Assembly (NCBI GenBank): GCA_007120575.1
Contig: SKNJ01000187.1
Span: forward strand, 1 to 21,363
Source: Thioalkalivibrio sp.
GTDB lineage: Bacteria; Pseudomonadota; Gammaproteobacteria; Ectothiorhodospirales; Ectothiorhodospiraceae
DNA: 21,363 nucleotides
Direction of reading: 5' to 3'
The notes beneath the pieces are model-generated. The model did no database searches. It was given only the letters and a program-made list of their open reading frames with translations, and was not told the DNA's origin. Both the position numbers and the translations under genes were made by a program. Below are positions 6,226 to 14,680 of this stretch, one piece after another. Position 1 is the first letter of the stretch; every line of letters starts with the position of its first letter.

Positions 6226-6579
6226 CTACAACTCCTGCTGCATCCTCTCGAGGCCATGAACCAGATCGGGAAGGTGCTCTTCTACCAGATTCCAGATCGT
6301 GTCGCTGTCAATTCCCAGATACGCGTGAATCAGCCGGTTGCGGGTCGCAACGATCATGCGCCAGGGAATGTGCGGGTGCGCTTCCCGGATCTCGACAGGT
6401 ACATGCCCGGCGGCCTCTCCGATCAGCTCGAGGTTCCGGAGCACAGCGTCATAGACCAGCTCGTTCCGTGCAAAAGACACGCGGTCGAGACCGTCGGTGT
6501 ACTTTAGCGCCTTGCGTGCGAACCGAGCCATATCATCCAGATAGAAACGCCACTCGCGATCGACCATGGATTCAGACAC
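6226..6579 (-). CDS. hepT: HepT-family toxin (HEPN ribonuclease)
   Basis: This 117-residue all-helical HEPN protein is the toxin of the HepT/MntA system. The signature RX4HXY is present as R80-NRLI-H85-A-Y87. Arg and His form the ribonuclease site, and the tyrosine is the residue that MntA AMPylates in characterised members. The start is GTG at 6579, with GAGG six bases upstream, giving an 8-base overlap with mntA. An ATG at 6567 lacks a ribosome site. The order antitoxin then toxin, with overlapping ends, is typical of this pair. Such modules are linked to plasmid maintenance and phage defence. The motif is intact, so the toxin should be active if not modified. Confidence 0.92.
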   Translation of the reverse strand: MSESMVDREWRFYLDDMARFARKALKYTDGLDRVSFARNELVYDAVLRNLELIGEAAGHVPVEIREAHPHIPWRMIVATRNRLIHAYLGIDSDTIWNLVEEHLPDLVHGLERMQQEL

Positions 6580-6883
6580 GGATGGCCTCGCGTTCGACGT
6601 GCGGACGAAGCTCGGCGCGCAGGGCCTTTTCGGAGATCAGATCCACCGGGTAACCCAGTAGGTCTTCAAGGTAGAACTGAACGCCGAAGTATTGTTGCGC
6701 AGAGGCCGGGCCCTCGTAGCCGACCAATATGTCCACATCACTCTGCTCCCCGGCCTCGTCACGGGCCAGTGAGCCGAAAAGGGCCAGTTCGCGCACTCCG
6801 AAGTCACGTTCCAAGTTTGCACGATGGTCTTTGAGTGCGCGCAGCACAGCGTCCCGGCTCGGCTTGCGTGGCGGTCGTTCCAT
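6572..6883 (-). CDS. mntA: MntA-family minimal nucleotidyltransferase antitoxin
   Basis: This 103-residue protein has the polymerase-beta-type motif GS-X10-D-X-D complete: Gly37-Ser38, then Asp49 and Asp51 in SLARDEAGEQSDVDILV. In studied pairs the enzyme uses ATP to add AMP to a HepT tyrosine and so silences the RNase. A longer frame opens at 6991, inside nadA, but ATG 6883 has AAGGGA seven bases upstream and gives the normal family length. It starts 43 bases after the nadA stop on the same strand and overlaps hepT by eight bases. Co-transcription with nadA is possible. Confidence 0.92.
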   Translation of the reverse strand: MERPPRKPSRDAVLRALKDHRANLERDFGVRELALFGSLARDEAGEQSDVDILVGYEGPASAQQYFGVQFYLEDLLGYPVDLISEKALRAELRPHVEREAIRV

Positions 6884-6926
6884 TTTGTGATCCCTTGTAG
6901 GCACGGCAGTCTTCACGCTCGGAAAC

Positions 6927-8015
6927 TCAGGCGTCGCCGGCGGTGGCCTTGCGGTGTTCGGCAGCGAAGTCGAGCATGCGCTGGGTAGCAACCAGGGCCT
7001 TCTGGCGCGCGGTCTCGTCGACGAATATCTCGTTCTTCGCCGGCTCGCTGGTGTCTTCCAGGGTCTCGGCCAGCGAGACCAGGTCGTTCATCGCCATCCA
7101 CGGGCAGTGCGCACAGCTGGTGCAGGTCGCGCTCTCGCCGCCGGTGGGGGCCTCGATCAGGGTCTTGCCCGGGGCGGCCTGCTGCATCTTGTAGAAGATG
7201 CCCTTGTCCGTCGCGACAATGAATTCCTGTTCCGGGCGATCCTTCACGGCCGCGATCAGCTGGCTGGTGGAGCCGACCACGTCCGCCTGGTGGATCACCT
7301 CGCGCGGGGATTCCGGATGCACCAGCACGGCGGCGCCAGGATGCCGACCGCGCAGATCTTCCAGCGCCCAGGACCGGAACTCGTCATGCACCACGCAGGA
7401 GCCGTCCCACAGCACCATGTCGGCCCCCGTGGTACGGCGGATATAGTCTCCCAGATGCTTGTCCGGGGCCCAGAGGACCTTCTTGCCCTGGTCGCGCAGA
7501 TGCTCGACCAGCGGTACGGCGATGCTGGAGGTGACGACGTAATCGGCCTGCGCCTTCACGTCCACCGAGGTATTCGAATACACAACGACCATGTGATCCG
7601 GGTACTGCGCGCGGAACTTCGCGAATTCGTCCGCCGGACAGCCCAGATCCAGCGAGCACTCGGCCTCCAGCGTCGGCATCAGCACGCGCTTTTCCGGGCT
7701 CAGGATCTTGGCGGTCTCGCCCATGAAGCGCACCCCGGCCACCACCAGCATCTCGGCCGGGTGTTCCTTGCCGAAGCGCGCCATCTCCAGGGAGTCGGAC
7801 ACGCAGCCGCCGGTCTCGTCCGCCAGCCTTTGCAGTGACTCGTCGACATAGTAGTGCGCGACCAGCACCGCGTTGCGCGCGACCAGCAGGCGCTTGATAC
7901 GCTGCACCAGCTCGTCCCGCTGCGCATCGGTCAGCGCATGCAGACCCGCGGTCACGTGCGCGGTTTCGGGCACGTGATAAAGCGGCTTTTCGGTCACCGG
8001 TGCGGTCATGGGCAT
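6927..8015 (-). CDS. nadA: Quinolinate synthase A
   Basis: This 362-residue cytoplasmic 4Fe-4S enzyme condenses iminoaspartate (made by NadB) with dihydroxyacetone phosphate to give quinolinate for NAD synthesis. The cluster ligands are Cys120 (EAEC), Cys207 (DGSC) and Cys304 in [13 protein letters not shown]. They fall at a constant offset of seven from E. coli Cys113, 200 and 297. Other blocks include [40 protein letters not shown] and VHPESPREV. An alternative ATG, two codons in at 8009, has GGGG closer to ideal distance. The protein uses the common NadA type with a CxxCxxC C-terminus. NadB and NadC are not in this window. Confidence 0.96.
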   Translation of the reverse strand: MPMTAPVTEKPLYHVPETAHVTAGLHALTDAQRDELVQRIKRLLVARNAVLVAHYYVDESLQRLADETGGCVSDSLEMARFGKEHPAEMLVVAGVRFMGETAKILSPEKRVLMPTLEAECSLDLGCPADEFAKFRAQYPDHMVVVYSNTSVDVKAQADYVVTSSIAVPLVEHLRDQGKKVLWAPDKHLGDYIRRTTGADMVLWDGSCVVHDEFRSWALEDLRGRHPGAAVLVHPESPREVIHQADVVGSTSQLIAAVKDRPEQEFIVATDKGIFYKMQQAAPGKTLIEAPTGGESATCTSCAHCPWMAMNDLVSLAETLEDTSEPAKNEIFVDETARQKALVATQRMLDFAAEHRKATAGDA

Positions 8016-8041
8016 CCCCGTACAAACATCGTTATCTTCTT

Positions 8042-8071
8042 ATAATACGACACGCCCGATCACGGTGTCGT
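8042..8071 (-). promoter_or_regulatory. Possible nadA promoter
   Basis: On the minus strand ACGACA (8066-8071) is followed after 18 bases by TATTAT (8042-8047). That predicts a start near 8035 and a leader of about 20 bases. Both hexamers are imperfect. Confidence 0.35.
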
Positions 8072-8098
8072 TCCTGAAAACAGACCCCCGGGCTCGGG

Positions 8099-8104
8099 TA
8101 TACT
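8099..8104 (+). promoter_or_regulatory. Possible -10 element with a very short leader
   Basis: TATACT ends ten bases before the ATG at 8115. If used, transcription would start only a few bases before the start codon, giving a nearly leaderless mRNA, which fits the absence of a clear ribosome site. No strong -35 is seen. Confidence 0.35.
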
Positions 8105-8114
8105 CCGCCTCGCC

Positions 8115-8558
8115 ATGACCGACCCCACCGCCGACACCACCGCCGAGTACCGTCGCCTGTCGTTCGAGGCGCGCATGGATCTGGCCCTGTCGGCCGATCT
8201 CGACCCGCGCTGGCGCCCGTTGCTGGTCCGCGACCAGCACGCCCAGGTAAAGGCGTATTTCTCGCGGCGCATGGACCTGACACCGGAAGAGGTCGCCCGG
8301 CTGCTGGCCGACCCCAATCAAACCGTGCGCCTGAACTGTGCCAAGCGTCCCGATCTGACGCCGGCACAGGTCGAGGCCTGCGTGAACGATCGCGACCCGA
8401 ATCTGCGCTACTTTATCGCGCGCAATCCGCTGCTCGCGCCGGAGCAACGGGAACGCCTGCTGGCGGACGCGGACGAACTGGTACGCATCGCCGCCCGCAA
8501 GGGCCCCAAACAACGCGGCACCCGTGCCCGCCCCAACCAGGCCGAGATGATCCGATGA
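8115..8558 (+). CDS. LRV/HEAT-like 26-residue repeat protein
   Basis: This 147-residue soluble protein is built from four tandem helical repeats. The V/L-(K/R) position recurs at residues 45, 71, 97 and 123, an exact 26-residue period. Within units the pattern is DxxxxVRxxxARxPDLTPxxxxxLLA, best seen at 66-90 (DPNQTVRLNCAKRPDLTPAQVEACV). This resembles leucine-rich-repeat-variant (LRV) proteins, which form alpha/3-10 helical solenoids. The iron-sulfur N-terminal cluster of the Azotobacter LRV protein is absent, with only scattered cysteines here. The basic tail KGPKQRGTRARPNQ may contact nucleic acid or membrane, which is a guess. The stop overlaps the next gene's start by four bases (ATGA), so the two are translationally coupled. 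Confidence 0.8.
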   Translation: MTDPTADTTAEYRRLSFEARMDLALSADLDPRWRPLLVRDQHAQVKAYFSRRMDLTPEEVARLLADPNQTVRLNCAKRPDLTPAQVEACVNDRDPNLRYFIARNPLLAPEQRERLLADADELVRIAARKGPKQRGTRARPNQAEMIR

Positions 8559-9097
8559 GCGAGACCCCGTCCACCTCCTCCGGGAAGAAACCGGAGCGTG
8601 CCGCCTGGCGCATCACCCGACGCCTGGCCTTTCAGGTCGGCCTGGCCCTGGCGGTCTTCATCCTGATTCGTATGTGGATGGCACGCGACCTGGCGGAAGG
8701 CCCGGCCCCCGTGTTCGAGGCCCAGCTGCTGGATGGGACCCCGGTGGCACTGGCCGACTACGCCGACGCCCCGATGCTGCTGCACTTCTGGGCCACCTGG
8801 TGCCCGGTGTGCCGGCTGGAGGAGGGGGAGATCATGCGCCTGTCACAAAGCCATCCCGTGCTGACCGTGGCCATGCAGTCCGGGGCGGCGGAAGAGGTGC
8901 GGGAACACATGAGCGAACGCGAACGCGAACTGGCCGTGGTCAATGACCCGCAGGGCGAACTCGCCCGACGCTACAACGTCCAGGGGGTGCCCGCGACCTT
9001 CATCATCAACCCCGACGGCGACATCGTGTTCCGCAAGCAGGGCTACGCACCACCGCTGGAGCTGCGCCTGCGCCTGTGGCTGGCGCGCTGGCTGTAG
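8555..9097 (+). CDS. Membrane-anchored thioredoxin-like protein disulfide oxidoreductase (ScsD/TlpA type)
   Basis: This 180-residue protein has a short basic cytoplasmic N-terminus (KKPERAAWRITRR), one membrane helix at about 25-41, then a periplasmic thioredoxin fold. The active site is WCPVC (Cys83, Cys86) in LLHFWATWCPVCRLEEGE. The cis-proline loop is GVPATFI, and the C-terminus GYAPPLELRLRLWLARW resembles the ScsD-like protein disulfide oxidoreductases. It probably reduces or oxidises periplasmic disulfides or helps cytochrome c maturation; the partner (a DsbD/ScsB-type reductant) is not in the window. It begins within the last codons of the LRV-like gene, suggesting a joint role. Confidence 0.87.
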   Translation: MSETPSTSSGKKPERAAWRITRRLAFQVGLALAVFILIRMWMARDLAEGPAPVFEAQLLDGTPVALADYADAPMLLHFWATWCPVCRLEEGEIMRLSQSHPVLTVAMQSGAAEEVREHMSERERELAVVNDPQGELARRYNVQGVPATFIINPDGDIVFRKQGYAPPLELRLRLWLARWL

Positions 9098-9137
9098 CTT
9101 TGCCTCCCGGCGCAATCCCGGTGCCGGGGCCGTCCAT

Positions 9138-9173
9138 GGAGATCGCCACGGCGCTACGCGCCTCGCGATGACG
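9138..9173 (-). repeat. Dispersed inverted-repeat element, type A, copy 3
   Basis: GGAGATCGCCACGGCGC...CCTCGCGATGACG differs from the reverse complement of copy 1 (5169-5204) at a single base over 36. It lies between convergent genes. Confidence 0.85.
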
Positions 9174-9185
9174 GTGCCTTATCCC

Positions 9186-9197
9186 GTCATGGCGAGC
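9186..9197 (+). repeat. Truncated type A element
   Basis: CGTCATGGCGAG matches the first 12 bases of type A with one change. It faces copy 3 at 9138, so it is probably the remnant of the second half of a dyad. Confidence 0.5.
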
Positions 9198-9209
9198 CCT
9201 TAAGGCGTG

Positions 9210-12200
9210 CTACTCCCGGTTGCGTGCCAGGGTCTCGCCATCCACGTCGGCGACCTCGTCGCCCAGGGCATTCAGGCGCCGGGTCACCGCCTGCGGCGAG
9301 GTGGTGCCGCGCGCAACCAGGCGATAGGCCGCCGGGATCACGAACAGGGTGAACAGGGTCGCGAACAGCACGCCGGAGAACACCGCCACCCCGATCACGA
9401 ACCGGGTCTCCTCGCCCGGACCCGAGGCCAGGATCAGCGGGATCGAGCCCGCCACGGTGGTCAGTGCCGTCATCAGCACCGGGCGCAGGCGCATGCGCGC
9501 GGCCTCGACAATCGCGGTGTCGAAATCGCGTCCGCGATCGCGCAGCTGGTTGGCGAACTCCACGATCAGGATGCCGTTCTTCGCGGCCAGCCCGATCAGC
9601 ATCACCATGCCGATCTGGCTGTAGATGTTCAGGGTCTGGCCGGTCCAGGTCAGGCCGATCAGGGCGCCCACCACCGCCAGCGGAACGGTCAGCATGATCA
9701 CGAACGGGTGCACGAAGCTTTCGAACTGGGCGGCCAGCACCAGGAACACCACCAGCAGCGCCAGACCGAACACGAACAGCACCGAGGCGGCCCCGGTACG
9801 CAGGTCCAGGGACTCGCCCTTGTAGTCGATACGCGCCTCCTCCGGCAGGACCTCGGCCGCCGCCGCGTCCAGCGCATCCAGCGCTTCGCCGAGGGTGTAC
9901 CCCGGTTCCAGGCTGGCGCGCAGGGTCACCGCGCGCGAGCGGTTGTAGCGCTCCAGGGAGCCGGCACCAGCCTGTTCCCGGTATTCCACCAGACTGGACA
10001 GCGGCACCATCGCCCCGCCCTGCGAGCGCACGTAAAGGTTGTCGATGTCACCGGGAGTCTGGCGCTGGTCGCTAAGCCCCTCGATGATCACGTCGTACTC
10101 CTCGCCACGATCGACAAACGTGGTCACGTCGCGCCCGCCCAGCACGATGTCCAGGGTGCGCCCGACATCGCGCATCGACACGCCCAGATCCCCGGCGCGA
10201 TCCCGGTCCACCTGTACGGTGACCTGCGGCTGGGTTGGGTCATAGTCGAGGCTGATCCGCGCGAGACCGTCGATCTCCCGCGCGCGTGCCTCCAGCGCCT
10301 CACCCCACTGGGCGAGCTGATCATAGTCCGGTCCGCCGATCACGAACTGCACCGGCGGCCCCGGCGAGCCACGCGACAGTCCCTGGCGCATTACCACTCG
10401 CGAACGGATGCCGGGCATCTCGCCCAGCAAATGGTCGATCTGGTCGATGACCTCGTTGGCGGAGACGTCGCGATCATCCCAGTGGTCGAGAATCGCGATC
10501 ACGAAGCCATTGTTCATCACCTCCGAGCCCCCGAACCCGCGCGGGGTGCGCACCAGGGCGCGCCGGATCGGGCCGTCCTCGATCAGCGGCCGGATGCGCT
10601 CCTCGACCTCGGCCATCTGTTCACTCATGTAGTCGAAATTGGCGCCCTCCGGGCCATCCACCAGTACGAAGAAGGCCCCGCGGTCCTCCTGCGGCGCGAA
10701 CTGTTCCGGCAGGTTGTCGAACAGGTACCAGGCCCCCGCCAGCACCACCCCCAGGATCGGTACGATCAGCCAGGAGGCCCGCAGGCCGCCCTGCAGTGCC
10801 CGGCCATAGCCCGCCTCCAGCGCGCCGAACACCCGCCCGATATAGTGCGCCGCTCCGGTATCGTCATCGCCCTTGTGCATCAACCGGCCTGACAACACCG
10901 GTGCCAGGGTCAGTGCTACCAGGCTGGAGAACACCACCGCGATCGCCATTGCGATCGCGAATTCGGTAAACAGTCGCCCGACCGTGCCATCCAGGAAGGC
11001 CAGTGGCACGAAGACCGCCACCAGCACCGAGGTCGTGGCAACGATCGCGAACCCCACCTGGCGGGCGCCACGGTAGGCCGCCAGCAACCCCGGCTCGCCG
11101 CGCTCGATCCGCCGGTGGATGTTCTCCAGCATCACGATGGAATCGTCCACCACCAGCCCCACCGCCAGCACTAGTGCCAGCAGGGTCAGCAGGTTCACGG
11201 AAAAACCGAACAGGTTGATACCGATAAATGCCGCGGTGATCGCCACCGGCACGGTCACCGCCGGGATCAGGGTCGCGCGCCAGCTCCCCAGGAACAGGTA
11301 GATCACGAACACCACCGCGGCGGTCGCCACCGCCAGCGTGATATAGACCTCGCGAATCGCGCCCTCGATAAACACCGATTCGTCGTAGGTGGAGACCAGC
11401 GAGGTGCCCTCCGGCAGGGACTCCTGCAGGTCGTCCAGCAGGGCCTTCACGCCAGTAGCGACCTCCAGCACGTTGGCGTTTGACTGGCGAATGATCCCGA
11501 GGCCGATCATGTCCTCGCCATTGCCCCGGAACGAGCTGCGCTCGGTGTCCGCCCCGATGTTGACATCCGCAACATCGCGCAGCCGCACGAGCTGGCCCTC
11601 GTCGCCCTGCTTCAGCACCAGGTTCGCGAAGTCCTCGGGGCTGCGGTACATGCGCTCTACACGCACGGTAAACTCGCGCTCGGCCGAGTCCAGCCGCCCC
11701 GCCGGAAGTTCCACGTTCTCGCGCTGCAGCGCATCCTGGATATCGGTAACCGTCAGCGCACGGGCGGCCAGCGCCTCGCGATCCACCCAGATACGCATCG
11801 CATAGCTGCGCGCACCACCCCGCCGCACCAGCGCGACACCGTCGACCACCGACAGCCGGTCCACCAGGTGGCGCTCCGCATAGTCCGCCAGCTCCAGGGC
11901 ATCCATGCTGGTGCTGGACAAGTTAAGCCACAGGATCGGGCTGGCATCCGCGTCCGCCTTGGTCACCTCCGGCGGATCCACCTCGTCCGGCAGGTTGCCC
12001 ACCACCCGGCTGACCGCCTCGCGCACGTCGTTGGCAGCCGCATCGATATCGCGACTCAGATTGAACTCGATGGTGATCCGCGAACGCCCGTCACGGCTGC
12101 TGGAACTGATGAAGCGGATGCCCTCGATCCCGGCGATCCGGTCCTCCAGGCGCTGGGTGACCTCGCGTTCGATGATCTCGGCACTGGCCCCGGGATAATT

Positions 12201-12347
12201 GGCGTCCACCGTAACCACCGGCGGGTCCACGTCCGGGTACTCGCGCAACGGGAGCTGGTCGTAGGCGATCAGACCGAAGGTCACCAGCAGCAGGTTGAAG
12301 ACAATCGCCAGCACCGGCCGGCGATTGGCAACATCCGAGATCATCAT
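9210..12347 (-). CDS. RND multidrug efflux permease (HAE1 type)
   Basis: This 1045-residue inner-membrane proton antiporter forms a trimeric pump with an adaptor and an outer-membrane channel. Features are the first membrane helix at about 12-30 followed by LREYPDVDPPVVTV, two large periplasmic loops, and two clusters of membrane helices. AVGLVVDDSIVMLENIHRRI contains the proton-relay Asp401-Asp402. The end, MTALTTVAGSIPLILASG then FATLFTLFVIPAAY, is typical of HAE1. The length is full. The ATG at 12347 overlaps the adaptor's TGA by four bases (ATGATGA), so they are coupled. No outer-membrane (TolC/OprM) gene is nearby, so the channel is probably shared. Substrates cannot be told from sequence. 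Confidence 0.95.
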   Translation of the reverse strand: MMISDVANRRPVLAIVFNLLLVTFGLIAYDQLPLREYPDVDPPVVTVDANYPGASAEIIEREVTQRLEDRIAGIEGIRFISSSSRDGRSRITIEFNLSRDIDAAANDVREAVSRVVGNLPDEVDPPEVTKADADASPILWLNLSSTSMDALELADYAERHLVDRLSVVDGVALVRRGGARSYAMRIWVDREALAARALTVTDIQDALQRENVELPAGRLDSAEREFTVRVERMYRSPEDFANLVLKQGDEGQLVRLRDVADVNIGADTERSSFRGNGEDMIGLGIIRQSNANVLEVATGVKALLDDLQESLPEGTSLVSTYDESVFIEGAIREVYITLAVATAAVVFVIYLFLGSWRATLIPAVTVPVAITAAFIGINLFGFSVNLLTLLALVLAVGLVVDDSIVMLENIHRRIERGEPGLLAAYRGARQVGFAIVATTSVLVAVFVPLAFLDGTVGRLFTEFAIAMAIAVVFSSLVALTLAPVLSGRLMHKGDDDTGAAHYIGRVFGALEAGYGRALQGGLRASWLIVPILGVVLAGAWYLFDNLPEQFAPQEDRGAFFVLVDGPEGANFDYMSEQMAEVEERIRPLIEDGPIRRALVRTPRGFGGSEVMNNGFVIAILDHWDDRDVSANEVIDQIDHLLGEMPGIRSRVVMRQGLSRGSPGPPVQFVIGGPDYDQLAQWGEALEARAREIDGLARISLDYDPTQPQVTVQVDRDRAGDLGVSMRDVGRTLDIVLGGRDVTTFVDRGEEYDVIIEGLSDQRQTPGDIDNLYVRSQGGAMVPLSSLVEYREQAGAGSLERYNRSRAVTLRASLEPGYTLGEALDALDAAAAEVLPEEARIDYKGESLDLRTGAASVLFVFGLALLVVFLVLAAQFESFVHPFVIMLTVPLAVVGALIGLTWTGQTLNIYSQIGMVMLIGLAAKNGILIVEFANQLRDRGRDFDTAIVEAARMRLRPVLMTALTTVAGSIPLILASGPGEETRFVIGVAVFSGVLFATLFTLFVIPAAYRLVARGTTSPQAVTRRLNALGDEVADVDGETLARNRE

Positions 12348-13468
12348 GCGGCGGACCCAACCCCGGATTCATGGAGCGGTCCCCGGGCCGCCGCGCCCTG
12401 GTGGCGGGGTGGCAGCACGCGGACCTGCATGCCGTCACGCACCCGCAACGTACCCTCCGACACCACCGTATCGCCCGGCTCCAGGCCTTCCAGCACCTCG
12501 GCGAACCCGGGGGTGCGTCGACCGATGCGAATGCGGATGCGCTCCACCGTCTCGTCATCGCGCAGGCGGAACACGAAATGCTGGTCCGCGGTCTGCTGGA
12601 CCGCCCCTTCCGGCACCGCCGGGCGCTCGACCGGATCCAGCGGGAGATGAATATTCACCAGCATGCCCGGGCGCAGGGCACGCTCCGGGTTGTCCACCCT
12701 GGCTCGCACCATCAGCGTACGCGTGGCGACATCAATGCGATTGCTCAGGGCGACGACCTCGCCCGCGAACGGATCGCGGGCACTGCGGCCGCGCACCGTC
12801 ATGCCCAGCCGGATCGCGGCGGCATGCCGCTCCGGAACCGCGAAATCGGCGTTCACCACGGCGATATCGTCGAGCTCGACGATCGGCGTGCCCGGGCTGA
12901 CGAGAGCACCCGGGCTAACCTTGCGCAGACCCAATTGGCCAGCGAACGGGGCACGGATCACCCGCTGATCGACGCGCGCCTGGGCTGCGGCGTGCCGTGC
13001 CTCGGCCTCGTTGAGCCGGGAACGCTGCTGATCAACCTGCTGCCGGGTCACCACCCCTTCGGCGACCCGGTCGCGGATGCGCTCCAGCTCGCGGCGCTCG
13101 TCCTCGACCTGCACCATGGCCTCGCGCAGATCCGCCCGCTCCTCGTCCGCGTCCAGCCGCGCCAGGACCTGCCCGGCCTCGACCCGGTCGCCATCGTCGA
13201 ATAACAGCTCCCGCACCCGTTCGGTGACGGTCGCGGTGACCGTGACCGACTCGCGAGCCTCGATTGTGCCCAGCGATTCGACCACGGTCTCGAAGGTCTG
13301 CGGGGCCACCTCGGCAACCCGCACGGGCGTGCGAGCATCGCGCTCCTGGCCCGGTGCAGCGTCCGCCGACGCCTCGCCGGCCCATTCCTGCCGGTCGATC
13401 CACCACAGACCGCCCGCGGCAATCGCCACCACCAGCAGAAGGCCCAGGATCCACGCACTCGTTCTCAC
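12344..13468 (-). CDS. RND periplasmic adaptor (membrane fusion protein)
   Basis: This 374-residue adaptor links the RND permease to an outer-membrane channel. An N-terminal membrane helix (about 6-24) is followed by a linker, then the biotinyl-lipoyl half VTVTATVTERVRELLFDDGDRVEAGQVLARLD, an alpha-helical hairpin (about 108-168) and the second lipoyl half RAPFAGQLGLRKVSPGALVSPGTPIVEL. Beta-barrel and membrane-proximal domains follow. The start is GTG at 13468, with GGGGAG a few bases upstream. An ATG just before it is out of frame and reads only Met-Ala-stop. No lipobox is visible, so it is a membrane-anchored rather than lipid-anchored adaptor. Confidence 0.94.
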   Translation of the reverse strand: MRTSAWILGLLLVVAIAAGGLWWIDRQEWAGEASADAAPGQERDARTPVRVAEVAPQTFETVVESLGTIEARESVTVTATVTERVRELLFDDGDRVEAGQVLARLDADEERADLREAMVQVEDERRELERIRDRVAEGVVTRQQVDQQRSRLNEAEARHAAAQARVDQRVIRAPFAGQLGLRKVSPGALVSPGTPIVELDDIAVVNADFAVPERHAAAIRLGMTVRGRSARDPFAGEVVALSNRIDVATRTLMVRARVDNPERALRPGMLVNIHLPLDPVERPAVPEGAVQQTADQHFVFRLRDDETVERIRIRIGRRTPGFAEVLEGLEPGDTVVSEGTLRVRDGMQVRVLPPRHQGAAARGPLHESGVGSAA

Positions 13469-13491
13469 GCCATTCTCCCCGCTGACAAGAC

Positions 13492-13519
13492 AATGGCCCG
13501 GGCCGGGACCCGGGCCATT
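13492..13519 (-). terminator. GC-rich hairpin before the RND operon
   Basis: A perfect 11-bp stem AATGGCCCGGG/CCCGGGCCATT with a six-base loop lies between the stop of the glutathionyl-hydroquinone reductase gene and the adaptor's GTG. On the minus strand it is followed by GTCTTGTC, a poor T-tract. It may terminate the upstream transcript or attenuate entry into the pump operon. Confidence 0.6.
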
Positions 13520-13547
13520 CGCGCATACGCCAATGTCCTACCGACCG

Positions 13548-14564
13548 TCAGGACTCGCCCGTGTTCCGCAGCGCCTTTGGCAATGTCCCCAGCGGCCGTC
13601 CGTGCGGAGCCGCAAGGTCGATCATCGGCCCCTTGGGCACGATGCCGCTGGGGTTGAGCATCGGGTGGCTGCCGTAGTAATGCGCCTTGATGTGATCCAT
13701 GCGCACGGTCTCGGCCACCCCCGGACGCTGATACAGCATGCGCAGGTAGGCGAAGAGATTCGGGAAATCGATCAGACGCTGGCGGTTGCACTTGAAATGG
13801 CTGTAGTACACCGGGTCGAAGCGCAGCAGCGTGGTAAACAACCGCCAGTCGGCCTCGGTCAGGCGGTCGCCGACCAGGAACGGCTGGCGCGCGAGGCGCT
13901 CCTCCAGCCAGTCCAGGGTCTCGAACAGGCGGTCGAAGGCCGCCTCGTAGGCCTGCTGGCTGGTCGCGAAACCGGAGCGGTAGACCCCGTTATTCACATT
14001 CTCGTAGACCCGCTCGTTGACCATGTGGATCTCCGCGCGCAGATCCTCCGGGTAGAAGTCCAGGGTATTTCCGGTGATGTCGTCGAACGCACTGTTGAAC
14101 ATGCGCACCATATCCAGCGACTCGTTGTTCACAATGCGGTCGGTCCGGGTATCGAACAGCGCCGGCACGGTGATGATGCCGGTGTAGTTCGGATCGGTAC
14201 GCGTGTAGAGCTCGTACATGTAGCGCGAGCCATGCACTCGGTCCCCGGTGCAGCCGTCGCAATCATCGAACGACCAGCCGGCATCGCCCATGTAATGGTG
14301 CACCACCGAAACCCCGATGTGCGGTTCCAGACCCTTCAGCTTGCGCAGGATCAGGGTGCGGTGTGCCCAGGGACAGGCGTAGGAGACATACAGGTGATAG
14401 CGCCCGGACTCGGCCGGATACCCGCCCTCGCCCAGTGGGCCGGGCGAACCATCCCGGGTGACATAGTTACGGTATTGCTGGTCCTGGCGCACGAACTCGC
14501 CGTTCTCGTCGGACTCCTCGTCCAGCCAGCCCTCGCGCAGTTCGCCATTGATCAGGAGACTCAT
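13548..14564 (-). CDS. Glutathionyl-hydroquinone reductase (Xi-class GST, YqjG/ECM4 family)
   Basis: This 338-residue cytoplasmic glutathione transferase has the Xi-class active site SYACPWAHRTLILRKLKGL with catalytic Cys64. It uses glutathione to reduce glutathionyl-hydroquinones and similar conjugates. Typical blocks follow: YELYTRTDPNYTGIITVPALFD, IVNNESLDMVRMFN, NGVYRSGFA, FLVGDRLTEADWRLFTTL and the C-terminal MDHIKAHYYGSHPMLNP. The frame runs on upstream through gshA's 3' region without family similarity. I chose the ATG at 14564, which has AAGGAA seven bases before it. The gene lies 116 bases downstream of gshA on the same strand, so the supply of glutathione and its use are neighbours. 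Confidence 0.93.
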   Translation of the reverse strand: MSLLINGELREGWLDEESDENGEFVRQDQQYRNYVTRDGSPGPLGEGGYPAESGRYHLYVSYACPWAHRTLILRKLKGLEPHIGVSVVHHYMGDAGWSFDDCDGCTGDRVHGSRYMYELYTRTDPNYTGIITVPALFDTRTDRIVNNESLDMVRMFNSAFDDITGNTLDFYPEDLRAEIHMVNERVYENVNNGVYRSGFATSQQAYEAAFDRLFETLDWLEERLARQPFLVGDRLTEADWRLFTTLLRFDPVYYSHFKCNRQRLIDFPNLFAYLRMLYQRPGVAETVRMDHIKAHYYGSHPMLNPSGIVPKGPMIDLAAPHGRPLGTLPKALRNTGES

Positions 14565-14680
14565 CGGGTATTCCTTCTGCCAGGGCACGGGAGCTGCCGT
14601 GCATGCAGTCATGCCGGAGCACCCGGCACGGTCAAGCGGACTCGCCCGTCCCGGCACGATACCACCATGCCCCGGGAGAC

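Noticed and set aside
9106..9128. CCCGGC...GCCGGG hairpin after the ScsD-like gene
   Set aside because: A 6-bp stem with an 11-base loop and no T-run is weak in such GC-rich sequence.
9207..10892. A 561-codon plus-strand frame opposite the RND gene
   Set aside because: Its composition is rich in His, Gln, Arg and Gly, typical of antisense shadow of a GC-rich gene. The opposite strand is a clear RND permease.
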